DNA from: Cytophagaceae bacterium
GTDB taxonomy: Bacteria; Bacteroidota; Bacteroidia; Cytophagales; Spirosomataceae
Length of the DNA stretch: 64,000 nucleotides
Assembly (NCBI GenBank): GCA_027488335.1
Contig: JAIYBU010000050.1
Location: forward strand, 1 to 64,000
Reading direction: 5' to 3'
Shown here: positions 53,281 to 61,841 of the stretch, one piece after another
Layout of the letters: each line of letters starts with the position of its first letter
Numbering within the stretch: the stretch's first letter is position 1
Notes under the pieces: model-generated
Told to the model about the DNA's origin: nothing
Seen by the model: only the letters and a program-made list of their open reading frames with translations
Databases searched by the model: none
Program-made: the position numbers and the translations under genes

Positions 53281-53471
53281 TGTGTAATTAGTTTATTAGT
53301 TACTGACAAATGGGTTATCAGAGAACTAATTTCCCAATAACGAATTTACCAATTTCCCAACAACTAATCATAAATAACTAATTTTCGCAAAATATTCTTC
53401 TGTTTTTAGGACTATTCAAAGAACTTTATTCACTATTTGTTTATTTCTATAAAATCAGTAGTCTTTCTAAC

Positions 53472-53500
53472 TTGTTGTTCTAAAATAGTCCGTAAATTTG
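53472..53500 (+). promoter_or_regulatory. Bacteroidota-type promoter of the DinB-like gene
   Basis: TTG at 53472-53474 and TAAATTTG at 53493-53500, 18 bases apart. The ATG at 53527 is 26 bases downstream, which rules against the longer frame beginning at 53437. Confidence 0.6.
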
Positions 53501-53526
53501 GATTTACAACAAAACCTTTTTCGGCA

Positions 53527-54036
53527 ATGACACTCGAACAACGACAGTATCCTATCGGAAAGTGGACACCTAAAAGAAGTTATTCGGCCAAAGAAATCGA
53601 ACGCAACATCGGTATCATTGAGAAGTATCCTGCTAAGTATAAGCGACTTACCAAGAAACTTTCAGACGAAGAGTTGAACAAAACCTACCGTGAAGGTGCA
53701 TGGAATATACGCCAACTACTGACTCATATTTCGGATATGCACATCATGCACTACGCCCGTTTTAAACAAGCACTTTCTGAAGAAAATCCAGTTGGATTTA
53801 TAGCCAACATCAATGCTTGGAACGCTACCGCCGAAATACTCAGTACGCCACCAGTCGATGCTTTATTATTGCTGGAAGCTACACACAAAAGATGGGTTCT
53901 CTTAATGAGAAATATGTCAGAAAGTGATTTCGATAAAACTTTTTTTCATGCACTACGTCAGTTAAATCTTACGTTAGCACAGGCTCTAAGCATGGCCAAA
54001 CATCATTTTGAGCATATCAGAATAGCGTTACAATAA
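53527..54036 (+). CDS. DinB family protein, bacillithiol transferase BstA/YfiT-like
   Basis: A 169-residue four-helix-bundle protein. The segments KLSDEELNKTYREGAWNIRQLLTHISDMHIMHYARFKQAL and MAKHHFEHIRIAL match the YfiT/BstA branch of DinB-like proteins (TYRPGGWTVRQ..HH..DSH..Y.RFK.AL and the final HHxxHI), with three His able to bind a metal. BstA links thiols such as bacillithiol to electrophiles. The thiol used here is not shown. It has its own promoter and lies before the serine biosynthesis fusion by 48 bases. Confidence 0.82.
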   Translation: MTLEQRQYPIGKWTPKRSYSAKEIERNIGIIEKYPAKYKRLTKKLSDEELNKTYREGAWNIRQLLTHISDMHIMHYARFKQALSEENPVGFIANINAWNATAEILSTPPVDALLLLEATHKRWVLLMRNMSESDFDKTFFHALRQLNLTLAQALSMAKHHFEHIRIALQ

Positions 54037-54056
54037 AATATTATTTCATTTAAAAT

Positions 54057-54084
54057 AGCTCTCCTTATAGGGCTGGGGGTTTTC
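54057..54084. repeat. G-rich dispersed palindrome, degenerate copy D
   Basis: AGCTCTCCTTATAGGGCTGG, then GGG and TTTT, stands directly before the ATG of the SerB-SerA gene. It is a diverged member of the A/B pattern in the sense orientation. Confidence 0.5.
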
Positions 54085-55974
54085 ATGAACAATACCTATT
54101 ATATCATAGATTTCGATAGCACTTTTACGAAAGTAGAAGGCCTTGACGAATTAGCCAATATTGCATTGGCAGGAAGTGCCAATCAAGAAAAAGTAGTTGC
54201 TCAAATTAGAAGTCTGACCGAGCAGGGCATGAATGGAGAAATTACTTTTTCGGAAGCACTCAGTCGCCGAATCGAATTATTGAAGGCTAATCGTTCGCAT
54301 ATCAGTCAATTAGTTGATTTTCTTCATACACAAGTTTCGGAGTCGTTCCAACGCAATGAAAAATTCTTGCGTGAATTTGCCGACCATATCTTAATTGTTT
54401 CAGGCGGTTTCAAAGAATTCATTGTGCCAATCGTAACGTCGATGGGCTTGAAAGAAGAAAACGTATATGCCAATACTTTCGTTTTTGATGCCGAAGATAA
54501 TATCATTGGTGTTGACCAAGAGAATGTTTTGGCTCACGAAAAAGGTAAGGTAAAATTGTTAGGTTCTCTAAAGCTCGATGGCGATGTTTATGCCATCGGC
54601 GATGGCTATACCGACTACGAACTTCGTGCTTCGGGGCTGGCCAATCGTTTTTATGCGTTTACCGAAAACGTTGAGCGTGAGAAAGTTACCTCAAAAGCCG
54701 ACCATATTGTGCCGTCGCTCGATGAATTTTTATATCTGAATAAACTACCTCGCAGTCAGTCATATCCAAAAAGCCGTATCAAGGTACTTTTACTCGAAAA
54801 CGTTCACTCAGTGGCTATCGAGGCATTCAAACGTGAAGGTTTTGATGTAGAAACGCATAAAGGTGCAATGGATGAGGATGAATTATCAGAGAAAATCAAA
54901 GGAGTTTCGATTTTAGGACTTCGTTCAAAAACTAATTTGACGAAAAAAGTCCTCGAAAATGCCGATAAACTCATCACAGTGGGTGCATTTTGTATCGGAA
55001 CTAACCAAATCGACCTTAAAACGTGTACTGAAAAAGGTATCGCAGTTTTCAATGCACCTTATAGCAATACCCGCTCTGTTGTAGAATTAGCCATTGGCGA
55101 AATGATTTTGTTGATTCGTAATGTGTTTACGAAAAGCAATCAAATGCACGCTGGTAAATGGGATAAATCTGCCAATAATAGTTTCGAGGTTCGTGGCAAA
55201 AAATTGGGTTTGATTGGTTACGGACACATCGGAACGCAGCTTTCGGTTATCGGTGAAGCCCTCGGTATGGAGGTTTATTTCTACGATATTGTCGATAAAA
55301 TGCCTATTGGAAATGCCAAGAAATGCCGCTCTTTAGAAGAAGTTCTGAGAGTTTCAGATGTGGTAAGTATGCACATTGATGGTCGTAAAGAAAATACCAA
55401 TGTGTTTGGCAAACGTGAGTTTGAAATGATGAAAGATGGCGTGATTTTTATGAATCTCGCTCGTGGACACGTGGTCGAAGTACCAGCATTGGTAGAAGCC
55501 ATCAAATCGGGCAAAGTTGCAGGTGCGGGTGTTGACGTATTTCCGTACGAACCAAAAACCAACAGCGAACCATTTGAGAACGAATTGCGTGGTTTACCAA
55601 ATGTAATCCTTACACCACACATCGGCGGTAGCACCGAAGAAGCTCAAGAAGGCATCGGACTTTACGTACCTGAGCGTTTGCTCGAATATATGAATAATGG
55701 TAGCACAACGGGTAGCGTGAACTTCCCAGAAGTACAATTACCATTGTTGCGTGATTCGCACCGTTTGTTGCATATTCACCAAAACGTACCAGGAATTTTG
55801 GCTAAAATCAATAATATTTTTGCGAAGCACCACATCAATATCATTGGTCAGTACCTAAAAACCAACGAAACAATTGGCTACGTGATTATGGATATTAGCA
55901 AGGGTTATACCAACGAATTTATCCAAGAAATCAAAGACATCGACGAAACGATTCGTTTCAGAATGTTGTATTAA
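54085..55974 (+). CDS. serA: phosphoserine phosphatase-like / D-3-phosphoglycerate dehydrogenase fusion
   Basis: A 629-residue fusion. Residues 1-225 form a HAD-family phosphatase of the SerB type: DFDST (Asp9, Asp11), LIVSGGFKEFI, and IGDGYTDYEL. Residues about 232-629 form 3-phosphoglycerate dehydrogenase: KVLLLENVHSVAI, GAFCIGTNQIDL, NTRSVVELAIGEM, LGLIGYGHIG (NAD site), MNLARGHVVE, GAGVDVFPYEP and LTPHIGGSTEEAQ (catalytic His), with an ACT-type domain at the end (HQNVPGILAKINNIFAKHHINI). It thus holds the first and last steps of serine synthesis in one chain. It is complete in both parts by motif. No serC is nearby. Confidence 0.9.
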   Translation: MNNTYYIIDFDSTFTKVEGLDELANIALAGSANQEKVVAQIRSLTEQGMNGEITFSEALSRRIELLKANRSHISQLVDFLHTQVSESFQRNEKFLREFADHILIVSGGFKEFIVPIVTSMGLKEENVYANTFVFDAEDNIIGVDQENVLAHEKGKVKLLGSLKLDGDVYAIGDGYTDYELRASGLANRFYAFTENVEREKVTSKADHIVPSLDEFLYLNKLPRSQSYPKSRIKVLLLENVHSVAIEAFKREGFDVETHKGAMDEDELSEKIKGVSILGLRSKTNLTKKVLENADKLITVGAFCIGTNQIDLKTCTEKGIAVFNAPYSNTRSVVELAIGEMILLIRNVFTKSNQMHAGKWDKSANNSFEVRGKKLGLIGYGHIGTQLSVIGEALGMEVYFYDIVDKMPIGNAKKCRSLEEVLRVSDVVSMHIDGRKENTNVFGKREFEMMKDGVIFMNLARGHVVEVPALVEAIKSGKVAGAGVDVFPYEPKTNSEPFENELRGLPNVILTPHIGGSTEEAQEGIGLYVPERLLEYMNNGSTTGSVNFPEVQLPLLRDSHRLLHIHQNVPGILAKINNIFAKHHINIIGQYLKTNETIGYVIMDISKGYTNEFIQEIKDIDETIRFRMLY

Positions 55975-55981
55975 AAATAGT

Positions 55982-56039
55982 TGTAGCACAATTTTCCAAA
56001 ATGTTACGATAAAGAAACAGTTTAGAAAATTGTGCTACA
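55982..56039. terminator. bidirectional terminator, TGTAG-type palindrome copy 2
   Basis: A perfect 15-bp stem (TGTAGCACAATTTTC / GAAAATTGTGCTACA) between the rightward serA fusion and the leftward TolC gene. Its right arm, with TTTA before it, matches copy 1 at 41695-41723 except for one base. Confidence 0.8.
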
Positions 56040-56043
56040 TTTC

Positions 56044-57348
56044 TTACCAAAACTTCACTCCCGATAGTCTACTGATTTCGAGTTTGGCTAAAAGTGCCTG
56101 ATAATCGTATTGTAATAAATTGAATTTTGCTTCTTCTAAACCTGTCTCGGCTGCTTGAATTTCGAGCGGCGTGCTTACACCATTCTCCAATCGTTTTTTT
56201 GCCAGTTTCAAGCTATATTCAGCTTGATAAATATTACTTGCCGCCAATTCTTTTTTCTGATTCGCTACTTTTATATCGTTATAGGCATTTTCAAGGTCAC
56301 GACTAATCTGTACTTTCTGCGACTCAGTACTTTGCTTCGCTGCATCAAGATTAATTTTAGCAATTTGGGTATTGTATGCTCCACGTTTTCCTGTATAAAT
56401 CGGAATAGATAATTTCACACCAATCAATGAGTTGGGTCTCAGCACCGAAATATCAGGCAAATAACCATTACGTACACCAAGCGAAGCATTGGCAGCTAAA
56501 GTTGGTAAACTGCTCATACTCGAAATTTTTACTTCTTGAGCCAAAACACTCTCTTTTGTAAGCAAACCTTTCAAGTCAACATTATTCTGAATTGCCTCAT
56601 TATAAGCATTTTGTAAATCAGTTTTTCCATAACCAAATTGCAATTCGGCATTTGCTGGAATTAGTTTTCTGGCATCAGAACCAATCAACGAACTCAAGAA
56701 AATAAATTGTCTTTCGAGTTGGCCTTGTAGGTCAATTACTCTCATTTCGGCATTTTTGTAGCGTACTTGTACCTGCACAGCATCATAATCAAGGGCATCA
56801 CCACTTTTTATGCGGTCGGCTATGATTTTACCATTTTCCTGCACCAATTTTACTTGGTCTTGCTGCACAACAATGGCTTTTTGCAAGTAAATAATGCTAT
56901 AATATAATTGTGAAACTTGATAAGCCAATGTATGTTTCAGCGTTTCGACTCCGCCCGTCTGTTGTTGGATTTCGAGAACCGTTTTCTTTACACCTTCTTT
57001 AAATCTTCCCCAGTCATAAATCACATACGATGCACTTACACCAACATTATAATTATTGTGCGGCTGAAACTGAATCACTCGTGGCTCGCCATTAACAGGC
57101 AACGTTGCCTTTGCAATTGGGTCAACCCTTGAGTAGCTTACATCGCCACTCACCTGCGGTTTAAGGCCCGTTTCTTGAACTTTTATGCGATAGTCGCCCG
57201 TACTGAGTAATTGCTGTTGCTCTTTTACTCTTGGCGAATATTCGAGGGCTTGATTAATGAGTTTAGAAAGTACTTGTTCGCTACTCTGAGCAAGCACTTC
57301 GTTCCCTAAAAACAAGCAAACAATGATTAATAACTTATTGATTTTCAT
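56044..57348 (-). CDS. TolC family outer-membrane efflux protein
   Basis: About 434 residues with a signal peptide ending EVLAQ. The TolC pattern is present: two related halves with long helices (YQVSQLYYSIIYLQKAIVVQQDQVKLVQENG; LKLAKKRLENGVSTPLEIQAAETGLEEAKFNL) and beta strands (VSGDVSYSRVDP, NVGVSASYVIYDW). It forms the outer-membrane channel of the efflux system encoded upstream. It is the last gene of a leftward operon hlyD-MFS-tolC, and ends at a bidirectional terminator. ATG at 57348 begins the signal peptide; the upstream frame to 57405 is unlikely. Confidence 0.9.
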   Translation of the reverse strand: MKINKLLIIVCLFLGNEVLAQSSEQVLSKLINQALEYSPRVKEQQQLLSTGDYRIKVQETGLKPQVSGDVSYSRVDPIAKATLPVNGEPRVIQFQPHNNYNVGVSASYVIYDWGRFKEGVKKTVLEIQQQTGGVETLKHTLAYQVSQLYYSIIYLQKAIVVQQDQVKLVQENGKIIADRIKSGDALDYDAVQVQVRYKNAEMRVIDLQGQLERQFIFLSSLIGSDARKLIPANAELQFGYGKTDLQNAYNEAIQNNVDLKGLLTKESVLAQEVKISSMSSLPTLAANASLGVRNGYLPDISVLRPNSLIGVKLSIPIYTGKRGAYNTQIAKINLDAAKQSTESQKVQISRDLENAYNDIKVANQKKELAASNIYQAEYSLKLAKKRLENGVSTPLEIQAAETGLEEAKFNLLQYDYQALLAKLEISRLSGVKFW

Positions 57349-57420
57349 TTTTTTAGTTTCGATATTTAAGGTATAGACTTGAGATAAAACACTCATAATC
57401 AGCACCTAAATTGATAATTA

Positions 57421-59022
57421 TTAATGCGATTCAGCGGCAGCTTTAGCGGCAGCAGCAATTTCTTGGGGCGACTTTTTCTTTGTTTTTAATAGTACCACCA
57501 ATGGCAGAACGCACAAGAAAAATATAGCCACAATTCTGAAAGTATCTAAATATGCCAAATAATACGATTGTCGGTCGAGCATCAACTCCAACTGCCGATA
57601 CGCTTGGGTTGAAGCCTGTGATATATCGCCCGAACGAGATAAAAATCCCATCTTGATAGCATTGAATTTTTCGAGAAACAGCGGATTATTGGGCGTATAA
57701 TTTGCCACCAAGTCAGAGCGGTGTTGAGCATATTGAATAGCCACGTAGTTATTAGCCAATGCAATACCAAATGCTCCTCCAAGCTGACGAATCATGTTGG
57801 TCAACGAAATACCCGACCCAAACTCGTTTGGTTTCAAACCAGCCACCGAAGCATTGATGAGCGGTAATTGTAGCATAACCGTACCTAAACCACGCAAAAC
57901 CTGTATCGGATAAAAATCCCAACGCCCCATATCAGCAGTGGCAGTTCCGCTATAAAAACCGAAGAAAGCAAAAATCAAGATTCCCGCAATGACAAAAGGA
58001 ATAGGCGATGCACCTGCCGACATTCTTTTACCCAAAATCGGAAAAAGTGGCAAAATCGTGAGCGTCGGGAAGAACAAGGATAAACCTGTTTCGTAAGGCG
58101 TAAAACCATTAATACGCTGCACCATTACTGGATACACAAAAACCGATGTAAACAATCCAACCCCCGAAACAAGCACAAAAATTGAAGAAAAAGCAAAATT
58201 TCGATTGGCAAACACTCGCAAATTTACTACTGGATGGTCAGTATTTAATTCTCGACTGATAAACCCAACGATTCCGAGTGCGGCAATCAAAGCCATCACC
58301 GAAATCTCTTTCGACTGAAACCAGTCTTTCGATTCGCCTTTTTCGAGAATATATTGTAGCGAACCAATTCCAATAATCAATAATATGATTCCGAAATAAT
58401 CAATCTTGATATTGGCTTTATTTTTCCCTTCGCCTTCTTTTCGTGGGATATACAAAATCGTCAGTACGGTAGCGATGATACAAATCGGCACATTGATATA
58501 AAAAATATCTCCCCACGTAAAGTTATCGACAATATATCCGCCCAAACTTGGCCCAAGTGTCGGCCCCAATACAATTCCCATTCCAAAAAGCCCCGAAGCC
58601 ATGCCTCGTTCTTTCCCTGGGAAAGCATCAAACAAAATGGCTTGTGAAGTAGAAAGTAATGCTCCTCCGCCTATTCCTTGAATAAATCTCCAAAAAACCA
58701 ATTCCCACAATGTATCTGAGTTCCCACACAAATAAGATGCAACTCCAAATAATATCATTGATGCCAAATAATAGTTTTTTCGACCAAAATATTCAGCCAA
58801 AAAGCCAGTCATCGGAATCACGATTACGTTGGCAATGGCATACGACGTAATTACCCAAGCTATGTCTTCAATCGTTGCCCCTAACGAACCCGCAATCTGA
58901 TTAAGAGCCACATTGACAATCGTTGTGTCGAGTAGCTCCATCACGGCGGCCGTTACGGTTGTCAGCACGATGATAAAGCGTGCTGCACCAGCGGGCTTGT
59001 GTATATTTTCTGTATTTTCCAT
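57421..59022 (-). CDS. DHA2 family multidrug efflux MFS transporter (EmrB-like)
   Basis: A 533-residue permease with 14 membrane helices. MELLDTTIVNVALNQIAGSLG is the DHA2 first-helix signature, GFLAEYFGRKNYYLASM is motif A, and GMGIVLGPTLGPSLGGYIVDNFTWGDIFYINVP is motif C of drug/H+ antiporters. EmrB partners with an HlyD/EmrA adaptor and TolC to push drugs across both membranes. All three genes are here in one leftward operon with 54- and about 70-base gaps. The substrates are not known. Confidence 0.92.
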   Translation of the reverse strand: MENTENIHKPAGAARFIIVLTTVTAAVMELLDTTIVNVALNQIAGSLGATIEDIAWVITSYAIANVIVIPMTGFLAEYFGRKNYYLASMILFGVASYLCGNSDTLWELVFWRFIQGIGGGALLSTSQAILFDAFPGKERGMASGLFGMGIVLGPTLGPSLGGYIVDNFTWGDIFYINVPICIIATVLTILYIPRKEGEGKNKANIKIDYFGIILLIIGIGSLQYILEKGESKDWFQSKEISVMALIAALGIVGFISRELNTDHPVVNLRVFANRNFAFSSIFVLVSGVGLFTSVFVYPVMVQRINGFTPYETGLSLFFPTLTILPLFPILGKRMSAGASPIPFVIAGILIFAFFGFYSGTATADMGRWDFYPIQVLRGLGTVMLQLPLINASVAGLKPNEFGSGISLTNMIRQLGGAFGIALANNYVAIQYAQHRSDLVANYTPNNPLFLEKFNAIKMGFLSRSGDISQASTQAYRQLELMLDRQSYYLAYLDTFRIVAIFFLCVLPLVVLLKTKKKSPQEIAAAAKAAAESH

Positions 59023-59076
59023 AATATCAACCCTGCAATTTCCCGCAGTTAAGGGTTTATCTTAGAAACCCTTACA

Positions 59077-60120
59077 TTATTTAATCTTCACTTCCACCTC
59101 TAAACTCATGCCTGCACGCAACTTATCACGAAGTTTATCAACACCATCAATGGCAATTTTCACTGGAATTTTCTGCGTTACTTTCACGAAGTTTCCGCTG
59201 GCATTATCGGGTGGAAGAAGAGCATATTTTGCACCTGTGGCATCTGAAAAATCAGCAATTTTTCCTTTCAATTCCATATCAGGAAAGGCATCTAACTTAA
59301 TATTAACTTCTTGACCAACTGCCAAACGACTGATTTGTGTTTCTTTGAAATTGGCTACAACCCAATAAAGCGAATCTTGCACAATTGTGGCCAACGTTTG
59401 CCCTGGTTGAATAAACTGCCCTGGCTCAACACTCTTACGACCAATTTTACCACTTTCTGAAGCGTAAATTTTCGAGTAGGTAAGTTTTAATTTTTGTTGT
59501 TCGATTTTTGCTCGTTGCACCGCCAAGGCTGCTTCGGCTTTGTGTAAATTTGATGTAAGCACATCCACACGAGATTTTGAGGCCGTCCAATCTTGTTTTT
59601 GGCTTTCGTATTGAGCATTCAACACTTCCAAATTAGATTTACTATCATCAACCTGACGCTTCGTAATGGCATTATCGGCAAATAATTTGGCATCACGCTC
59701 GGCATCTTTTTGGGCTTTTTCTTTGCGTAAAGCCGTTGTTTTAAGACCAGATTCGGCCGCACTAATAGTCATGTTAGCATTTTTGATACTTGCTTTGGCA
59801 CTTTCTACATCAGTAAGCATTTGTTGGTACATGGCTTCCATTTCGACCAATGCCAAGCGTTGTTCACTATCATCAATATCAACCAATAATTGCCCTTTCT
59901 TTACTTGCTCAAAATCTTTCATGTTTACGGCATTTACATAACCGCCGACCCTTGGTACAACTGGCACTGTGTACGTTTCGATTTGGGCATTATCAGTGGT
60001 TTCATAGCTTTGGTTGTATTTGTATTTCTGATAAGCATAAGTGGCTGCTCCAATCACAATCAATAAAAGTATGATGCGTGGAATGTAGTTTTTAAACGAT
60101 TTCTTAGAAGTATTTTCCAT
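59077..60120 (-). CDS. HlyD family periplasmic adaptor (EmrA-like)
   Basis: A 347-residue membrane fusion protein. One N-terminal helix (about 12-28) anchors it. VPVVPRVGGYVNAVNMKDFEQVKKGQLLVDID is the lipoyl-type beta domain, followed by a long coiled coil (about 75-205), then KIYASESGKIGRKSVEPGQFIQPGQTLATIV and the beta-barrel (WVVANFKETQISRLAVGQEVNIKLDAFPDMELKGKI). It links the MFS pump to TolC. It is the first gene of the operon, divergent from marR with shared regulatory DNA. Confidence 0.92.
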   Translation of the reverse strand: MENTSKKSFKNYIPRIILLLIVIGAATYAYQKYKYNQSYETTDNAQIETYTVPVVPRVGGYVNAVNMKDFEQVKKGQLLVDIDDSEQRLALVEMEAMYQQMLTDVESAKASIKNANMTISAAESGLKTTALRKEKAQKDAERDAKLFADNAITKRQVDDSKSNLEVLNAQYESQKQDWTASKSRVDVLTSNLHKAEAALAVQRAKIEQQKLKLTYSKIYASESGKIGRKSVEPGQFIQPGQTLATIVQDSLYWVVANFKETQISRLAVGQEVNIKLDAFPDMELKGKIADFSDATGAKYALLPPDNASGNFVKVTQKIPVKIAIDGVDKLRDKLRAGMSLEVEVKIK

Positions 60121-60196
60121 TTTAGTATTCAGTTTCTTGCGTTTATTTTAATTTTTTTGGTTGCTCTTTGGTTTGATTAATTTTAATTTGAAGGCA

Positions 60197-60262
60197 CAAA
60201 GTAAACTAAGTTTACTAAATTAGTCAAGCAAGTTGACAATTATTTTTTTTGTAGTACCTTTG
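60197..60262. promoter_or_regulatory. overlapping divergent promoters and MarR operator candidates
   Basis: Three palindromes lie here: GTAAACTAAGTTTAC (60201-60215), ACTAAATTAGT (60214-60224) and GTCAAGCAAGTTGAC (60223-60237). For marR, TTGAC (60233-60237) and TACCTTTG (60255-60262) fit -33/-7 at 17 bases. For the efflux operon on the minus strand, TTGAC (60227-60223) and TTACTTTG (60204-60197) fit at 18 bases. The palindromes overlap both promoters, so a dimeric repressor bound there would block both. Confidence 0.65.
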
Positions 60263-60335
60263 TAGTATATTTATCTTTTTAATTAGCATTTAATGTAGAA
60301 AGTTAGGGTTTCCTTGATTTATCTCACAAATAACA

Positions 60336-60872
60336 ATGAACGAAGAATTACTGGCAGAAGTAGCCAACATGAAAGCCAATAAAGCAAGGTTGTTTGGTAA
60401 ACTTCTCAACCGAACCTATCGCTACATGAGCGATTTAGCTGGCGATTACCTGAAAGGTATTGGCTACGAAAACTTCCGTGTGGGGCATATTGTGGCTTTA
60501 ATACACATCGAAGTCGAAGGTACCAGTATCAATACTTTAGCTGCGAGTGCGAGCATGACCAAGCAGGGCATGAGTAAACTCATCAAGGAATTACAAGAGC
60601 AAGGATTTGTAATGGTTGAAAAAGACCCAACCGATGCTCGTGCTTTGATAGTGAAATATACAGAAAAAGGCCTTCACGCAATGATTGATTGGCGGAACTG
60701 CACCAATTATATTAATCAAAAGTTTGGCGAGGTACTGGGTGAAAATAAACTCGAAATACTCAAAGACCTTCTGGGAGAATTGGTGCATGAATACGAAACG
60801 AATTATATAGGAAGTTCCAAAAATACGCTCAATCATCAGATGATGCAGCCTCATTGGATGACAACCAAATAA
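60336..60872 (+). CDS. MarR family transcriptional regulator
   Basis: A 178-residue winged-helix protein. The recognition region STNTLAASASMTKQGMSKLIKELQEQGFVMVEKDPTDARALIVKYTEKG (here interrupted for length) carries the MarR wing with DxRA. It should bind inverted repeats and release DNA when a ligand such as a phenolic or drug binds. It is divergent from the hlyD-MFS-tolC operon and followed 13 bases later by an alpha/beta hydrolase gene, so it probably regulates both sides and itself. Confidence 0.9.
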   Translation: MNEELLAEVANMKANKARLFGKLLNRTYRYMSDLAGDYLKGIGYENFRVGHIVALIHIEVEGTSINTLAASASMTKQGMSKLIKELQEQGFVMVEKDPTDARALIVKYTEKGLHAMIDWRNCTNYINQKFGEVLGENKLEILKDLLGELVHEYETNYIGSSKNTLNHQMMQPHWMTTK

Positions 60873-60885
60873 TTACCGTCTTGTG

Positions 60886-61779
60886 ATGGGTGCATCGCCA
60901 AAAATTGATAAATTCGCAGAATTTTTAAAGGATGCTCCCATGTCTGTTACCGAAATCATTGTTTTAGTGATAGTTTCGTATGTCATTATTTGCGTAGTGG
61001 CCTACAAAGTACAAGAGTATTTTATTTTTAAGCCCGAAAAACTTTCGCAAGATTTTGAGTTTCGGTACGACGACCATTTTGAAGAACTTTTTTTCGATAT
61101 GCCTGACGGAGCAAGAATCAACGGACTGTTATTCTATGATGTAGGCGAAGAAACTCGTGGTTTAGTTATTTATTTTCACGGAAACACTCGCAGTATCAAA
61201 GGCTGGGCAAAATATGCCAAAGATTTCATCTCGCATGACTATGATGTATTGATGATAGATTATCGAGGTTTCGGAAAAAGCACTGGAAAACGGCATGAAG
61301 AACGAATGTATGAAGACTCGCAAGTGGTTTATAATCAAATGCTTACGAAAGGATATGACGAAAAAAATATTGTCATTTACGGGCGTTCGCTGGGTTCGGG
61401 TTTTGCCTGTAAATTAGCTTCCAAAAATCACCCCAAAACCTTGATTCTTGATGCTCCTTATTACAGTTTTTCGCAATTGACGAATCGTTTTTTGCCCTTT
61501 TTGCCCGTTACGATGATTCTGCGGTTTTCTATCCGAACCGATAAATATATCAAGTTTGTGAAATGTCCAATTTACATCATTCATGGCACAAAAGACTTCT
61601 TGATACCGTTTCGTTCGAGTGTAAAGTTGGCCAAACTCGCCCCGCAAAAAACTCGTTTAATACCTATTTACGGCGGCGGCCACAATAATTTGCCATCTTT
61701 TCCCGAATATCATAAACACCTCGAAGAAATCTTACTCGATAGATTCGATTTGATTTTTGATAAACATATTTTACCATAA
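60886..61779 (+). CDS. membrane-anchored alpha/beta hydrolase
   Basis: A 297-residue protein with one N-terminal helix (about 17-38). The catalytic elements are GLVIYFHGNTRS (oxyanion), YGRSLGSGFA (Ser nucleophile), HGTKDFLIP (Asp) and GGGHNNL (His), as in the BEM46/DUF-type serine hydrolases. It probably faces the periplasm or is membrane-bound on the cytosolic side; the substrate is unknown. ATG at 60886 follows the marR stop by 13 bases. The next gene is a paralogue with the same layout. Confidence 0.85.
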   Translation: MGASPKIDKFAEFLKDAPMSVTEIIVLVIVSYVIICVVAYKVQEYFIFKPEKLSQDFEFRYDDHFEELFFDMPDGARINGLLFYDVGEETRGLVIYFHGNTRSIKGWAKYAKDFISHDYDVLMIDYRGFGKSTGKRHEERMYEDSQVVYNQMLTKGYDEKNIVIYGRSLGSGFACKLASKNHPKTLILDAPYYSFSQLTNRFLPFLPVTMILRFSIRTDKYIKFVKCPIYIIHGTKDFLIPFRSSVKLAKLAPQKTRLIPIYGGGHNNLPSFPEYHKHLEEILLDRFDLIFDKHILP

Positions 61780-61841
61780 AGTTGATTAATGAGCAAAACA
61801 ACCTTATAATTCATTAACTCATAATTCATAACTCTTTACCC

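Noticed and set aside
53281-53436. Repeated CTAATTTCCCAA segments as a CRISPR-like array
   Set aside because: Units are short, unequal and lack spacers; probably simple-sequence drift.
53437-53526. Longer N-terminus for the DinB-like protein
   Set aside because: The region carries a good promoter and encodes no conserved residues.
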